A stretch of DNA of 43,397 nucleotides from Chthoniobacterales bacterium (GCA_021463515.1 JAJTYZ010000093.1:1-43397), one strand, 5' to 3'. Positions 18,176-27,517 are shown, numbered from the stretch's first letter. Notes: a model not told the origin generated them from the sequence alone. Program-made: numbers and translations.

Positions 18176-19449
18176 CAAAATTCGATGTTATTGTAGCTGG
18201 TGGGGGAAGCGCAGGCATTGCGTCCGCCGTGAGTGCCGCCAAAATCGGAGCGCATACCTTACTCGTGGAACGTAATGAAATGCTGGGCGGCATGGGAACG
18301 TCAGCTCTTGTGCATACCATATGCGGGCTCTTCGCCTTTCGTGAAGACAAGCAGCATATCTGGGCAAATAATGGGTTTGCTCGCACATTCGCCACCCGAT
18401 TACTCGACACAGGAGGAGCGCAGCCACCACGCCACATGGGGCGCATGGTCGTGATGCCCCACAATCCTGTAGCGTTCGCATCTCTCGCTGATGCCATGAT
18501 GGAAGAGACGCCTCATCTGGAAGTCTGGATGGGAGCGGAGATCGTCGCTGCACACCCTCAGTTGGAGGAGGTGGATATTATTTGCCGCGGCGTCCGAAAT
18601 ACTGTCTCGGCCTCGACCTATGTGGATGCAACGGGCGATGCAACATTAACGATGTTGGCTGGAGGAGATTTCTCCATGAGCGAATCAAAAAGCCTCCAGC
18701 GCCCCGCTTACATCGTCGGGATGCGCGGATTTCCCACATCATTTTTTGAAGACGACCACAAACTGCAACTGGCCTACAGGCTCGTCGCAGCCGTGAACGC
18801 CGGACATCTTCCACGGGAGGTTCTGGGAGCGGGATTTCGTCAGGGCCTCGTAAGCGATGAAGCGTTCCTCACCCTGGATCTCGCTGCAGAAAAATCTGAC
18901 AGCACTTGGGATCCTACATCAGCTCGCTGTCTGGCCGATGTGGTAAGTCAAGGGCGAAGAGTGGCGACTATGATGACACATTACCTGCGTAAAAACTTGG
19001 AGGGTTGCGAAAATTGTCGCATTACACATTGGCCATCCCGAGCCGGCATTCGAGAGAGTCGCCGTGCGTGCGGCTTTCATGAACTGACCAAACAGGAAAT
19101 CCTGAACGGAGTTTCATTTAACGATGCCATTGCCAATATAGGATGGCCTCTCGAACTTCGTGAAAAAGCCACCGGTGCCCAATGGCATTTCCCCGAGAGC
19201 GATTCTCCAGCACAGATTCCTTTGCGCTGTTTGCGGCATCGTGACATCAGGAAACTCTGGATTGCAGGACGCTGCCTTTCCTGCACTCACGAAGCCCAAG
19301 CATCCATTCGCGTGATGGGAACGTGCATGGCCACGGGAGAAGCGGCAGGACTGGCTGCGGCCATTGATGATGGACGCGGGGAAAATGATTGGAAACGCGT
19401 CGCCTCCAACATCAAGCAACATCGTGAAAAAATATGGAGTCACCCATGA
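18172..19449 (+). CDS. FAD-dependent oxidoreductase (FAD_oxidored type)
   Basis: About 425 residues. The Rossmann motif VAGGGSAGIASAVSAA starts at residue 8, followed by VERNEMLGGMGTSA, typical of the FAD_oxidored (PF12831-like) group. The C-terminal FAD-binding segment IRVMGTCMATGEAAGLAAAI is also intact. Such enzymes often oxidise or desaturate small substrates; the reaction here is unknown. It lacks the WxWxI halogenase motif of three other flavoproteins in this cluster, so it belongs to a different branch. It overlaps both neighbours by ATGA, which implies coordinated translation with the ACP fusion and the AMP ligase. Confidence 0.8.
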   Translation: MTKFDVIVAGGGSAGIASAVSAAKIGAHTLLVERNEMLGGMGTSALVHTICGLFAFREDKQHIWANNGFARTFATRLLDTGGAQPPRHMGRMVVMPHNPVAFASLADAMMEETPHLEVWMGAEIVAAHPQLEEVDIICRGVRNTVSASTYVDATGDATLTMLAGGDFSMSESKSLQRPAYIVGMRGFPTSFFEDDHKLQLAYRLVAAVNAGHLPREVLGAGFRQGLVSDEAFLTLDLAAEKSDSTWDPTSARCLADVVSQGRRVATMMTHYLRKNLEGCENCRITHWPSRAGIRESRRACGFHELTKQEILNGVSFNDAIANIGWPLELREKATGAQWHFPESDSPAQIPLRCLRHRDIRKLWIAGRCLSCTHEAQASIRVMGTCMATGEAAGLAAAIDDGRGENDWKRVASNIKQHREKIWSHP

Positions 19450-20882
19450 ATATCGTCGAAGAAGTTTTTTGCCATGCGGATCCGAAAGCTACCGCACTCA
19501 TCGCCGGAGAGCGTCAGCTGACATTCGGTCAACTCGAACAATTAACAAATGCAGCCTCCCAAGTACTAAAGAATGTCGCAGGGAAACGGGTGGGATTAAA
19601 TTGTCCCAATGGCGTAGATCACATTGTATGGTCTCTGGCGATCCTTCGAAGCCATGCCGTTCTCCTGCCAATAGCACCCGAGCTCAGCCTCATCGAACGT
19701 GAGGAACAAATGAGAACAACGGCTACCGACATCGTGTTATGTGCAGGAGGTCGCCATTGGCATCGGGAAGCACCTGTTAGACACTCTCTCCACGTGGACG
19801 GCTTACAATCGTCCGAAATTTTATACGGACTCTGCACAGAACCGAGCCTGTTTGACGATGAGGTATTGCGCCGGATAAATCCGGCACTCATCCGCTTTAG
19901 CTCGGGAACAACCGGAGCGCGTAAAGGTGTCGTTCTATCACACGAAACCCTTTTAGAACGCGTCCTAGCTAGCAACACGCATCTGGGATTGGGAGTCGGT
20001 GATCGCGTTATCTGGGTTCTCCCCATGTCACATCATTTTGCCGTATCCATTATCCTGTATTTACGGCACGGTGTAACCACCATTCTGGGAGATTCTCACT
20101 TGGGGCAGGATATTTTTAACCTTCTGAAAGAACATAAAGGAACAGCCCTTTACATGTCGCCGTTCCATTACGCATTGCTTGCTTCCTGTGAAAGTGCTCA
20201 TCCCGTGCCGGATTTACGACTTGCGGTTTCCACTGCGGCTGCACTGCCGACCGAAACCAGCCGGCGTTTCCATGAGCGTTTTAACATCCCCTTGCGTCAA
20301 GCCTTGGGCATTATCGAATGTGGACTTCCGCTTCTCAATGACCAATGGCCCGTAAACAAACCAACTTCTGTGGGGCGCCCGCAAAGAGGATACGACGTTT
20401 CTTTACGATGTGAGCGGGGAGAACCAGTTCCCACCGGTCATGTTGGGGAGCTTTTTATTCGAGGACCGGGATTGGTGGATGCTTACCTCTCACCGTGGAT
20501 GCATCGAGAACAAATCCTGCAAGATGGATGGTTTCGCACGGGAGATATGGCCAAGCAGGATGAGGAAGGTGCACTTTTTTTGACGGGACGCACCCATGCT
20601 GTCATCAACGTGGGCGGCATGAAATGTTTTCCCGAGGAAGTAGAAACCATACTCTGCTCTCATCCATCCGTAAAAGAAGCACGCGTCAGTGCTATCAGCC
20701 ATCCGACCTTTGGAAACGTTCCAATTGCAGAAATTGTACTAGCTGAAGGCATCACCGAATCTCCCAAGCCCTCCGAGTTGATGAGCTGGTGCCGCATACG
20801 TCTCTCGAGTTATAAGCTTCCTGTTAAAATTTCCTTCGTATCTGCCATTCCTAAAACAGCGAGTGGAAAAATTAAAAGGTGA
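19446..20882 (+). CDS. AMP-dependent acyl/aryl-CoA or ACP ligase
   Basis: About 478 residues. Adenylation motifs are intact: FSSGTTGARKG at about residue 151 (A3), GWFRTGD (A7), LTGRTHAVINVGG with KCFPEEVE (A8-A9) and PKTASGKIKR at the very end (A10, catalytic Lys). It activates a carboxylic acid as an adenylate and loads it on CoA or the ACP phosphopantetheine. In aryl polyene and related clusters the equivalent ligase activates an aromatic starter acid, so that is the likely role; the acid cannot be read from sequence. The ATG at 19446 overlaps the previous stop; an ATG four codons earlier is possible. Confidence 0.85.
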   Translation: MNIVEEVFCHADPKATALIAGERQLTFGQLEQLTNAASQVLKNVAGKRVGLNCPNGVDHIVWSLAILRSHAVLLPIAPELSLIEREEQMRTTATDIVLCAGGRHWHREAPVRHSLHVDGLQSSEILYGLCTEPSLFDDEVLRRINPALIRFSSGTTGARKGVVLSHETLLERVLASNTHLGLGVGDRVIWVLPMSHHFAVSIILYLRHGVTTILGDSHLGQDIFNLLKEHKGTALYMSPFHYALLASCESAHPVPDLRLAVSTAAALPTETSRRFHERFNIPLRQALGIIECGLPLLNDQWPVNKPTSVGRPQRGYDVSLRCERGEPVPTGHVGELFIRGPGLVDAYLSPWMHREQILQDGWFRTGDMAKQDEEGALFLTGRTHAVINVGGMKCFPEEVETILCSHPSVKEARVSAISHPTFGNVPIAEIVLAEGITESPKPSELMSWCRIRLSSYKLPVKISFVSAIPKTASGKIKR

Positions 20883-20888
20883 TCCTCT

Positions 20889-22196
20889 ATGAGTCGTTTG
20901 CACCCCACAAACTCCGTCATGAAAGTCGCGATCGTTGGTGCCGGCCCTGCAGGCTCTACCCTTGGTGCTTTCCTTGCCCGCAAAGGCATTTCTACGGTGA
21001 TGTTCGATGACGGAGCACGTCCGCCTCTCATAGTTGGCGAGTCACTGGTGCCGCAAATGATTCCCGTTTTTCGCCGGCTCGGTATTGAAGATCAGGTGGC
21101 GGCTCTCGGTGTCTATAAGCCAGGCGTGATGTTCACGTTTAGCGAAAAGGACACATTGCTCCTCAGTTTCACGGCCGCTCGCGGAGTTTTGCCGACTTAC
21201 GCTTACAATGTGCCGCGCAAAGAGTTCGACAGTTTGATTCTTAATACTGCCATCACTTCGGGCCTACGCTATATCGAAACGGCAGCCAAAATCGAAGTGG
21301 ACAAAAGCGCAACACACGGAGAATCCCGCATGAAACTGTCGCCGGAGACGCTTGCACAAATACCGGAATGGAATGGAAAGCAGCCTGATTTGTTGATTGA
21401 TGCCAGTGGCCGACGACGGTTGTTCGCCAAAGCACTCGACATCAAAGCAGCTGTGGGGCGACGCAAAGACATTTCGCATTTCGCCCACTTCGAGGATTGC
21501 CCATGGCCGGAGCCTCCGGGGACCGTCATGATTATTCGCTTGGCCCACGGCTGGGCTTGGCGCATCCCGCTGCCCGATTCCAAACTCTCGATGGGCGTCG
21601 TACTCAACAAGGAAATTGCCAAAAAATTCGGGGCTACTCCGGAGGAACAATTGGAGAACCTCATTGAAAGCGAGCCCCATCTTGGAAAAGCCTGCCCAAA
21701 TCGTCGCCGAGTTTCGCCCGTGGCCACCTTTGCCAATTACCAGCTGATTTCAGAATGTGGCTCCGGTAAAAATTGGGCGATGGTGGGCGACGCCTTTGGC
21801 TTTGTGGATCCCATGCTCTCCCCGGGTCTGTGCATGGCGATGGTCTCTGCAGAAAAATTAGCCGCAACTATTCCTGCCACCACGAAAACACTCGCCCACA
21901 TACCGGCAAAACTCACCAAGTATTGGCATTGGTATCGCGAAACTCTCGGAGCATGGCAACATCTTGTGGACCACTTTTACGACGGACGAATTTTCGCAAT
22001 ACAACGCAGCGGAATGGATATGTCGCAACGTTACCCCGGCCTCATCAGCAATGTCATGGAACGCCATATCGGAAAAAATCTGAGCGGCATGGCCGCAGGT
22101 GCCTTTATCAACCGACCCTATAGCCGTTGGCTTTTACACATGTTGAGCCAATATGGAATCCGTGGGCATAAACCCGAAGACTTCGCCATCCAATGA
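20889..22196 (+). CDS. Flavin-dependent halogenase-like monooxygenase A
   Basis: About 435 residues. FAD site GAGPAGS near residues 17-23 and IVGESLVPQM, then K77 in the segment VYKPGVMFTF, aligned with the catalytic Lys of flavin halogenases (K79 in PrnA). GWAWRIP (residues 221-227) matches the WxWxIP motif that blocks monooxygenase chemistry in FAD halogenases, and GDAFGFVDPMLSPG is the second FAD motif. Typical members use FADH2, O2 and chloride or bromide to halogenate an aromatic ring, often on a carrier protein. Not every protein with this motif halogenates. A Shine-Dalgarno-like AGGTGA lies eight bases before ATG 20889. It ends nine bases before the convergent LPG-synthase-like gene. 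Confidence 0.75.
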   Translation: MSRLHPTNSVMKVAIVGAGPAGSTLGAFLARKGISTVMFDDGARPPLIVGESLVPQMIPVFRRLGIEDQVAALGVYKPGVMFTFSEKDTLLLSFTAARGVLPTYAYNVPRKEFDSLILNTAITSGLRYIETAAKIEVDKSATHGESRMKLSPETLAQIPEWNGKQPDLLIDASGRRRLFAKALDIKAAVGRRKDISHFAHFEDCPWPEPPGTVMIIRLAHGWAWRIPLPDSKLSMGVVLNKEIAKKFGATPEEQLENLIESEPHLGKACPNRRRVSPVATFANYQLISECGSGKNWAMVGDAFGFVDPMLSPGLCMAMVSAEKLAATIPATTKTLAHIPAKLTKYWHWYRETLGAWQHLVDHFYDGRIFAIQRSGMDMSQRYPGLISNVMERHIGKNLSGMAAGAFINRPYSRWLLHMLSQYGIRGHKPEDFAIQ

Positions 22197-22205
22197 ATCT
22201 GCCTC

Positions 22206-23252
22206 CTAAGGCATCTCAACTATCGCCTGACTCTTTGTTTGAGATAGAGATTCTTCCGCCTTTTCAACCCGACGAGGAAGAGTAAATGGAAGCAACAATC
22301 CGCCCACCAGCGCCACAGCCGCTTGAAGCCCGAAGCCGGTCAACGACGCTATAGTTGCCGCCGCACCGGACACTCCAAAAAGGCTACCCATGAGATGCTG
22401 CAGCAATGTCTCGCGAAGACCGACTCCGTAAAAGGTAATCGGCAGCATAATGAGCGCATCCACGATCGGCATAATTGCAAAAATGCCGCTTAATGAGACA
22501 GGAAGCTCAAACGCCCGCGCACTAAAAAAATACGTGGCGAAATGTACAGCGAAAGCAATGCAGGAAACCGCAATCGCCAATAGGATTTCACGGGGATGTT
22601 CCAAAATTTCCCAGAAGCCATCTCCCACCGCCAACAATCGCGCACGCAGCTTCGGTGGCATTCTGTGTGCTCCTATTTGACGGATCATGGGAAATGTTGT
22701 GAGCCACCATAGGAAAATGACAATCACTGGCCCACTTAAAATGAAGGTACTGACTTTCAAAATACTTCGAGACGAAACATCCAACGGAAGTGTATCGGAG
22801 CGAATAAGCGTGATTCCTAAGGCAATCACTAGTGCAACCATTCCGCACAATCTGTCGGCGATAACCGAAGCAACAACTTGAATTTTTTTCCCGGGATGAA
22901 GTCGAATCACATAAAGAATCCGAAAAATATCTCCCCCACCTGCCCCCGGCAGAATGAAAGAATAAAATAACCCCGCGAGCGTAAAGACGCATGTTCGCGT
23001 CATGCTCACCGGCACCTTGAAAACCCGCAACATCAACCACCAGCGGACAGCACAAAGCAATTCGGTAATCAAGGCACTCAGCAACCCAACGCCAAGCCAT
23101 CGCCCATCAGCAACCCAAAGGAGCCGCTGAATTTCTTCCCGAAGAGCCGCATCACCAAAGATGCGCGACAGGAAAATGAATGAAAGAGCGATCTGCAACA
23201 TCGTGAGCCAATGCCTGCGTCCCCATCCCAAAAAGTTTGTAAAAAAGTGCAT
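22206..23252 (-). CDS. Lysylphosphatidylglycerol synthase TM-region protein (UPF0104, AglD/MprF N-domain type)
   Basis: About 348 residues and about eight hydrophobic helices. The segment SFILPGAGGGDIFRILYVIR fits the signature region of the LPG_synthase_TM family, a family of flippase-like or glycosyl-lipid associated membrane proteins found with glycolipid synthesis genes. It lacks the cytosolic lysyl-transferase domain of true MprF. A role in moving or presenting a lipid-linked product of the cluster is inference. The start at 23252 (MHFFTNFLG) is preferred: the upstream in-frame part runs back through the divergent gene's 5' end and looks non-coding. It is divergent from the flavoprotein at 23290 and shares a short regulatory gap. 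Confidence 0.75.
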   Translation of the reverse strand: MHFFTNFLGWGRRHWLTMLQIALSFIFLSRIFGDAALREEIQRLLWVADGRWLGVGLLSALITELLCAVRWWLMLRVFKVPVSMTRTCVFTLAGLFYSFILPGAGGGDIFRILYVIRLHPGKKIQVVASVIADRLCGMVALVIALGITLIRSDTLPLDVSSRSILKVSTFILSGPVIVIFLWWLTTFPMIRQIGAHRMPPKLRARLLAVGDGFWEILEHPREILLAIAVSCIAFAVHFATYFFSARAFELPVSLSGIFAIMPIVDALIMLPITFYGVGLRETLLQHLMGSLFGVSGAAATIASLTGFGLQAAVALVGGLLLPFTLPRRVEKAEESLSQTKSQAIVEMP

Positions 23253-23266
23253 GATTGCCCACGTGT

Positions 23267-23282
23267 GGCTACGTCCGTAGCC
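23267..23282. promoter_or_regulatory. 16-bp inverted repeat in a 37-bp divergent gap
   Basis: GGCTACG-TC-CGTAGCC is a perfect inverted repeat with 7-base arms and a 2-base spacer. It sits between the two divergent start codons at 23252 and 23290 and could be an operator for the pair or a hairpin at the start of the rightward mRNA. No promoter boxes were identified beside it. Confidence 0.35.
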
Positions 23283-23289
23283 TAAGACT

Positions 23290-24852
23290 ATGAATAAATC
23301 GCCGAGACACTGCGAGTGTGATATCGCTGTGATCGGTGGAGCTTTAAGCGGAGCTGCGACCGCCCTAATGCTCAAACAACGTGATCCTTCCCTCAAGGTC
23401 ATTGTGATCGAAAAGGAAGTCGCCTTTAAGCGCCGAGTTGGAGAAGCCACGGTGGAAGTTGCCGCCTACTTTTTTTGTCGTGTGCTGGGGCTCACTCAAT
23501 TCTTGACCCAAACTCAGCTGGCAAAAAATGGCCTTCGTTTCTGGTTTTCCAACGAAGCTTGTAAGAGTGTTGGCGACTGTTCTGAAATCGGTGGGAAGTA
23601 CCTCTCAACCGTTCCTTCATTCCTCGTGGATCGCGCGGTCATGGACGAAGAAGTACTCCTTCGTGCCATTGAAATCGGCGTCGAAGTGTGGCGTCCGGCA
23701 TCGGTATCGTCGGTACAACTGACACCCGGAAACTGGCAACAATTACAGGTAGACCACGCCGGAGAGGACGTCTCCCTACGGGCACGCTGGGTCGTGGATG
23801 CCTCCGGGATCAAGTGCATGTTGTCGAGAACCAATGGTTGGTGGCAGCGTTTCGAAGAACACCCCACCCTCTCCGCATGGTCACGCTGGCGTAACGTTGA
23901 AGATTGGGATGCCAAGAAACTTACAGACCTTCATCCGGAATTAGGGCGTGACTATGTGGGCATTCGCGGAACGGCAACCAACCATTTAGTCGGCGACGGA
24001 TGGTGGGCTTGGTGGATTCAGCTAAAAGGCGGCGACACCAGCATTGGTGTCGTCGTTGATCCTCGCAAAACAGAATGGCCCTCGGGCAATGATTCCATTG
24101 GAGAAAAACTCCGCACATTTCTTTCGCGTCACGCCGCAGCGAAAGAGATGCTGCGTGATGCTGAGTTTGTTTCGGGCGATGTCCACTACCGACGTAACAT
24201 GCCCTACCGTTCGACGGTTTTTGCGGGTGATGGTTTCGTACTGGTCGGTGATGCCGCCGCGTTCCTTGATCCATTCTACAGCCCAGGTATGGATTGGATC
24301 GCCTTTTCCTCCTCGGCCGCCGTGCGAACCATCATGACATGGCGTAAAAATAAAGACCTAACTTCCGTTTTGAAGGCGCATAATCGCGACTTTACGAAAA
24401 GCTTTCGCTGTATGTTCGAGGGGCTTTACGAGGATAAATATGACTATCTCGGAGACTATGAATTGATGCGAGTTGCCTTCCATCTCGATCTCGCATTCTA
24501 TTACCTCTTCGTGGCTCGCCCCATTTTTGCAGAAGGCCCGGAGCTTCTTGTCTTCCCGCCCTATTCCGTCAAAGAAGCCGCCCCAATCCTTGCCGTCATG
24601 CGGCTTTACAATCGTCGTTTAGCAGCGATGGGACGCCATCGCCGCAAGCGCGGGTGTTTCGGGCGGCACAACAACGGACATCGCGACTTATTTTCGGGAT
24701 TAAATTTCAAGGTGACTCACCTGCTAAAAATTATCTCCTCGGGATTGATCTTGTGGACATGCCTAGAAATAACTGAGGGCTGGAAATCATGGCTCCATCG
24801 TAAGCGTCCTTCTCCGAATTCACCGGACGATGGTGAAAAAGCAATCGGCTAA
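23290..24852 (+). CDS. Flavin-dependent halogenase-like protein B
   Basis: About 520 residues. FAD motif VIGGALSGAATALML near residue 14 (Gly pattern altered from GxGxxG to GGALSG), RVGEATVE, K79 in the segment LAKNGLRFWF at the same offset as the catalytic Lys of PrnA-type halogenases, WAWWIQL (residues 239-245) in place of WxWxIP, and GDAAAFLDPFYSPGMDW. The Pro of WxWxIP is Gln here. It is larger than its two relatives in this cluster; the C-terminal 130 residues (after about 390) are of unknown function. The last residues converge on the ketosynthase-like gene with a seven-base gap. Halogenation or hydroxylation of an aromatic ring are both possible. Confidence 0.68.
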   Translation: MNKSPRHCECDIAVIGGALSGAATALMLKQRDPSLKVIVIEKEVAFKRRVGEATVEVAAYFFCRVLGLTQFLTQTQLAKNGLRFWFSNEACKSVGDCSEIGGKYLSTVPSFLVDRAVMDEEVLLRAIEIGVEVWRPASVSSVQLTPGNWQQLQVDHAGEDVSLRARWVVDASGIKCMLSRTNGWWQRFEEHPTLSAWSRWRNVEDWDAKKLTDLHPELGRDYVGIRGTATNHLVGDGWWAWWIQLKGGDTSIGVVVDPRKTEWPSGNDSIGEKLRTFLSRHAAAKEMLRDAEFVSGDVHYRRNMPYRSTVFAGDGFVLVGDAAAFLDPFYSPGMDWIAFSSSAAVRTIMTWRKNKDLTSVLKAHNRDFTKSFRCMFEGLYEDKYDYLGDYELMRVAFHLDLAFYYLFVARPIFAEGPELLVFPPYSVKEAAPILAVMRLYNRRLAAMGRHRRKRGCFGRHNNGHRDLFSGLNFKVTHLLKIISSGLILWTCLEITEGWKSWLHRKRPSPNSPDDGEKAIG

Positions 24853-24859
24853 TTTCCTG

Positions 24860-25846
24860 TCACCTTCCACAAAGTGCTATCCCACATTGCTGCGAAAGCC
24901 CCCAAAATGGTACGGCGATCTTCTCCTCATCTCCCTTTGCAAGCATGATTGCTGCGCGAATGGTATTCCACGCACAAGAAGCCGTGGATGCTTCGACACT
25001 CAGACCTTCGACGTGCAGTAAAATCCTTCGATTCCCGATGGCGTGCGCCGCAAGGGGCCTCATCCAACCCGAGGCTGTATCCATCACTGCACAATCCAAC
25101 GGAACGTTTTCCATGCACCTTTGCACTGCGCGTGCCGCTTGCTTTTTATCTCCGAAAGAAAATCCATCATTCACTTCCAGCAAGCTCGCGCCACCCTCGA
25201 CCTCTTCACGTCCGAGAAGAATGGCACCAGCACCTTCACCAACACACAGCGATTGACGAAATAAACCTCCTGCATGGAAGGCATCGAGTTGATGAGGATC
25301 AAATTCCTCCGCACCGAGCACCAACACGTGATCCGCAGTCCCCCGCATCAACCAGACTTGCGCCGTACGAAGCGCGTTCGACCAACACGATGTGTCTCCC
25401 ACTTGAGAGTATACCGGCCCCCCGATGCCCAATGCCGAAACCACATGACTTAGCGGACTATTGAAAACTGTTTCCGGAAAAATAATGGGGCTTGCCGATC
25501 GGCGACCTTCCTCGGTGATCTGATGAAAAAAGCGAATCGTATAAACAAGGCAGCCGAGAAAAAATGCACTGACCACCCCCACGCGTTTCCGATCCAGATG
25601 GGGAACCTGTTCCAGTGCTTGGTTTGCCGCCTCGATAAGATAATAGGAAATCGGACTGGCACGCCGTAAGCGCGCTTCTTTTTCCCAACGACGAAGCTCT
25701 CCTGCCTCTCGGTTTACCAAAAAGACTCGATGCTCCCTATTTCCCGTTGCATTCGAAACATTCGCCTCTGCCCATTTGCCAAACAACGCATCGGACCCGA
25801 AGCCGCCCGAGCAAACTACGCCACTGGAAACAATCGAGAGCTTCAT
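24860..25846 (-). CDS. Degenerate ketosynthase-like protein (chain-length-factor candidate)
   Basis: About 328 residues, shorter than FabF (about 410). The thiolase-fold landmarks are recognisable: GDTSCWSN around C154 corresponds to the active-site Cys, and VLVLGAEEFDP and CVGEGAGAILLG resemble KS core segments. The two catalytic His motifs are missing: DTASGWMRPL replaces HGTGT, and the GHT segment is not found. It follows the complete FabF-like gene with an ATGA overlap, so a KS-alpha / KS-beta-like pair is probable, with this protein acting as a chain-length factor or inactive partner. Retaining the Cys while losing both His is unusual for a chain-length factor. Confidence 0.7.
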   Translation of the reverse strand: MKLSIVSSGVVCSGGFGSDALFGKWAEANVSNATGNREHRVFLVNREAGELRRWEKEARLRRASPISYYLIEAANQALEQVPHLDRKRVGVVSAFFLGCLVYTIRFFHQITEEGRRSASPIIFPETVFNSPLSHVVSALGIGGPVYSQVGDTSCWSNALRTAQVWLMRGTADHVLVLGAEEFDPHQLDAFHAGGLFRQSLCVGEGAGAILLGREEVEGGASLLEVNDGFSFGDKKQAARAVQRCMENVPLDCAVMDTASGWMRPLAAHAIGNRRILLHVEGLSVEASTASCAWNTIRAAIMLAKGDEEKIAVPFWGLSQQCGIALCGR

Positions 25847-27060
25847 GATCGCGAAATTATAAGAGCCGCATTGGAGCCGCCGAAGCCGAGATTGACGCTC
25901 ATCGCCGCTTCCATTTCGATGAGTTCATTTCGCGTCGCCAAGAAATTTGCCACAAGCGGTTCGGGATTCTGCAAATTAATTTGCGGGGGAATTTGACCAC
26001 TCTGCAATGCCTGTAAACACAAGATCGCCTCGATCGCTCCTGCTGCTCCCAACGTGTGGCCGAGGGCCGCTTTCGTCGAGCTAAGCCGCGTCATGGTTTC
26101 ACCAAAGACACGGGTAAACGCCGCTGCCTCAGCACTGTCATTCAAGGGCGTCCCCGTACCATGCGCATTCACATAACCAATGCAGTCCGCGGACATCGCC
26201 GCATCCTGCAACGCCATTTGCATCGCCCTCTCCAACATCTCTCCATTCTGCGTCGGCTGTGTGAGATGCCTCACGTCCGTACAATGTCCATAGCCCGCAA
26301 GAAATCCTGCTATTTTCACGCCACGTCGCACCGCACTTTCTTCACTCTCCAAAACCAAAAACCCCGCTCCCTCACCAAGCATAAGTCCGGAACGCCCTTG
26401 GTCGAACGGACGACAAGCTTCCGGCGCAAGCGAAAGCAGACAGTCAAAGCCCGTGAACACCAACCCGCAAAGAGCCTCATATCCACCGGTGAGCACGATA
26501 TCCGCCAACCCAGAACGGATCAAATCGCTTGCATGGCCAATCGCATTGCCGCCTCCTGCACATGCATTGGCAACAATCATCGAAGGCCCCACAAAGCCAA
26601 AATACTGCTGTATTTCGCGAATTTGGTGTTGAGCCTGATAATGACGAACACGAGCAGCCTGTCCCTCACGTTGCCCTGACCACACTCCCCGCAAAAACTC
26701 CTCGCCCTTTTCCATGCCACACGCGGTCGTGCTCACACACATTTCCAGTCTCGGTAGCTTAGAGCGTCCGTCCAAATCTAAGAGATTTGCTTGCTCCAGT
26801 GCATCGCCAACAGCAGGCAAGCCAAGCCGCGAAGCACGACTAAGTCGCCTCAGCTCCTTCTCGATTAAATTTTTTAAATTTGGAAGTTCAGCCTGTGCCC
26901 CTTCTCTTACGCGGCAACCTTCAGTCTCGATGACGGTCAACGGTACACGTGCGGAATGTCCTTGGTAGAGGCGATCCCATGTCTCGGTAAGATTTTTCCC
27001 CAGAGCAGTAACACATCCAAAACCCGTAATAGCCACCTTCCTCTGAGATTTCACACTCAT
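25843..27060 (-). CDS. FabF-like 3-oxoacyl-ACP synthase
   Basis: About 405 residues with the full Cys-His-His set: C167 in NACAGGGNA, H300 in NAHGTGTPLNDS and H335 in KAALGHTLGAAGA (K330 also present). It performs decarboxylative Claisen condensation of an acyl starter with malonyl-ACP and is probably the elongating enzyme of the cluster. A dedicated paralogue rather than housekeeping FabF is inferred from the neighbours. It overlaps the ketosynthase-like gene downstream (ATGA) and its start overlaps the 3' end of the dehydratase gene. Confidence 0.88.
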   Translation of the reverse strand: MSVKSQRKVAITGFGCVTALGKNLTETWDRLYQGHSARVPLTVIETEGCRVREGAQAELPNLKNLIEKELRRLSRASRLGLPAVGDALEQANLLDLDGRSKLPRLEMCVSTTACGMEKGEEFLRGVWSGQREGQAARVRHYQAQHQIREIQQYFGFVGPSMIVANACAGGGNAIGHASDLIRSGLADIVLTGGYEALCGLVFTGFDCLLSLAPEACRPFDQGRSGLMLGEGAGFLVLESEESAVRRGVKIAGFLAGYGHCTDVRHLTQPTQNGEMLERAMQMALQDAAMSADCIGYVNAHGTGTPLNDSAEAAAFTRVFGETMTRLSSTKAALGHTLGAAGAIEAILCLQALQSGQIPPQINLQNPEPLVANFLATRNELIEMEAAMSVNLGFGGSNAALIISRS

Positions 27061-27517
27061 GATTGTCCGCCCCTATCCGGAGGTTTGTTGCTTGTGTTTT
27101 GAGGGGAATCAACACCTAAGCTCAAAGTAAGATGCCCCTCGGCAACCACCATTTCATCAACCACACATCGAACCGAAAATTGAGCCAGAGTCCCCATTTC
27201 GCGCATCATCTCAACTTCGGTTCGCACCGTCGCCCCCGGAGCCACAACATTCCTAATTCGAAAGCGATCAATAGACGCAAGAAATAAGAAGGTTCCGGGT
27301 TCGCAATGTGAGCCGTACATCCATGCGGTTCCCGCTGCCTGCGCCGCACATTCGGTCAACAAAACAGCGGGCATCATTGGACGCCCCGGAAAATGATCAG
27401 CAAAAAAAAGCTCTCAGGATCTAAAAATTTCCACGCTATCCCTCCGCCTTTTGAAGTGAGTTCAAAGCGATCAATAAATCGAAATCCGGGGCCGTGTGGT
27501 GTCAGGGATTCGCTCAT
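27057..27517 (-). CDS. FabZ/ApeI-like 3-hydroxyacyl-ACP dehydratase with apparent frameshift
   Basis: From ATG 27517, which overlaps the LolA stop (ATGA), the frame encodes an N-terminal hot-dog half (FRFIDRFEL, AWKFLDPES) and then meets a run of eight T (A8 at 27402-27409 on the plus strand). After it the frame ends at TGA 27376-27374 after 47 codons. Adding one T gives S-FFF-ADHFPGRPMMPAV and then LLTECAAQAAG, the FabZ catalytic His and Glu motifs, in one open frame of 153 residues that runs to 27057. So the gene is intact except for one base. Downstream of the break the only start is ATG 27377, which loses the catalytic His. It could be a sequencing error, a real mutation or a slippage-corrected gene. 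Confidence 0.75.

Noticed and set aside
22200-22213. TGCCT-CCTA-AGGCA hairpin between two convergent genes, as a terminator
   Set aside because: The stem is only five base pairs and no T tract follows on either strand.
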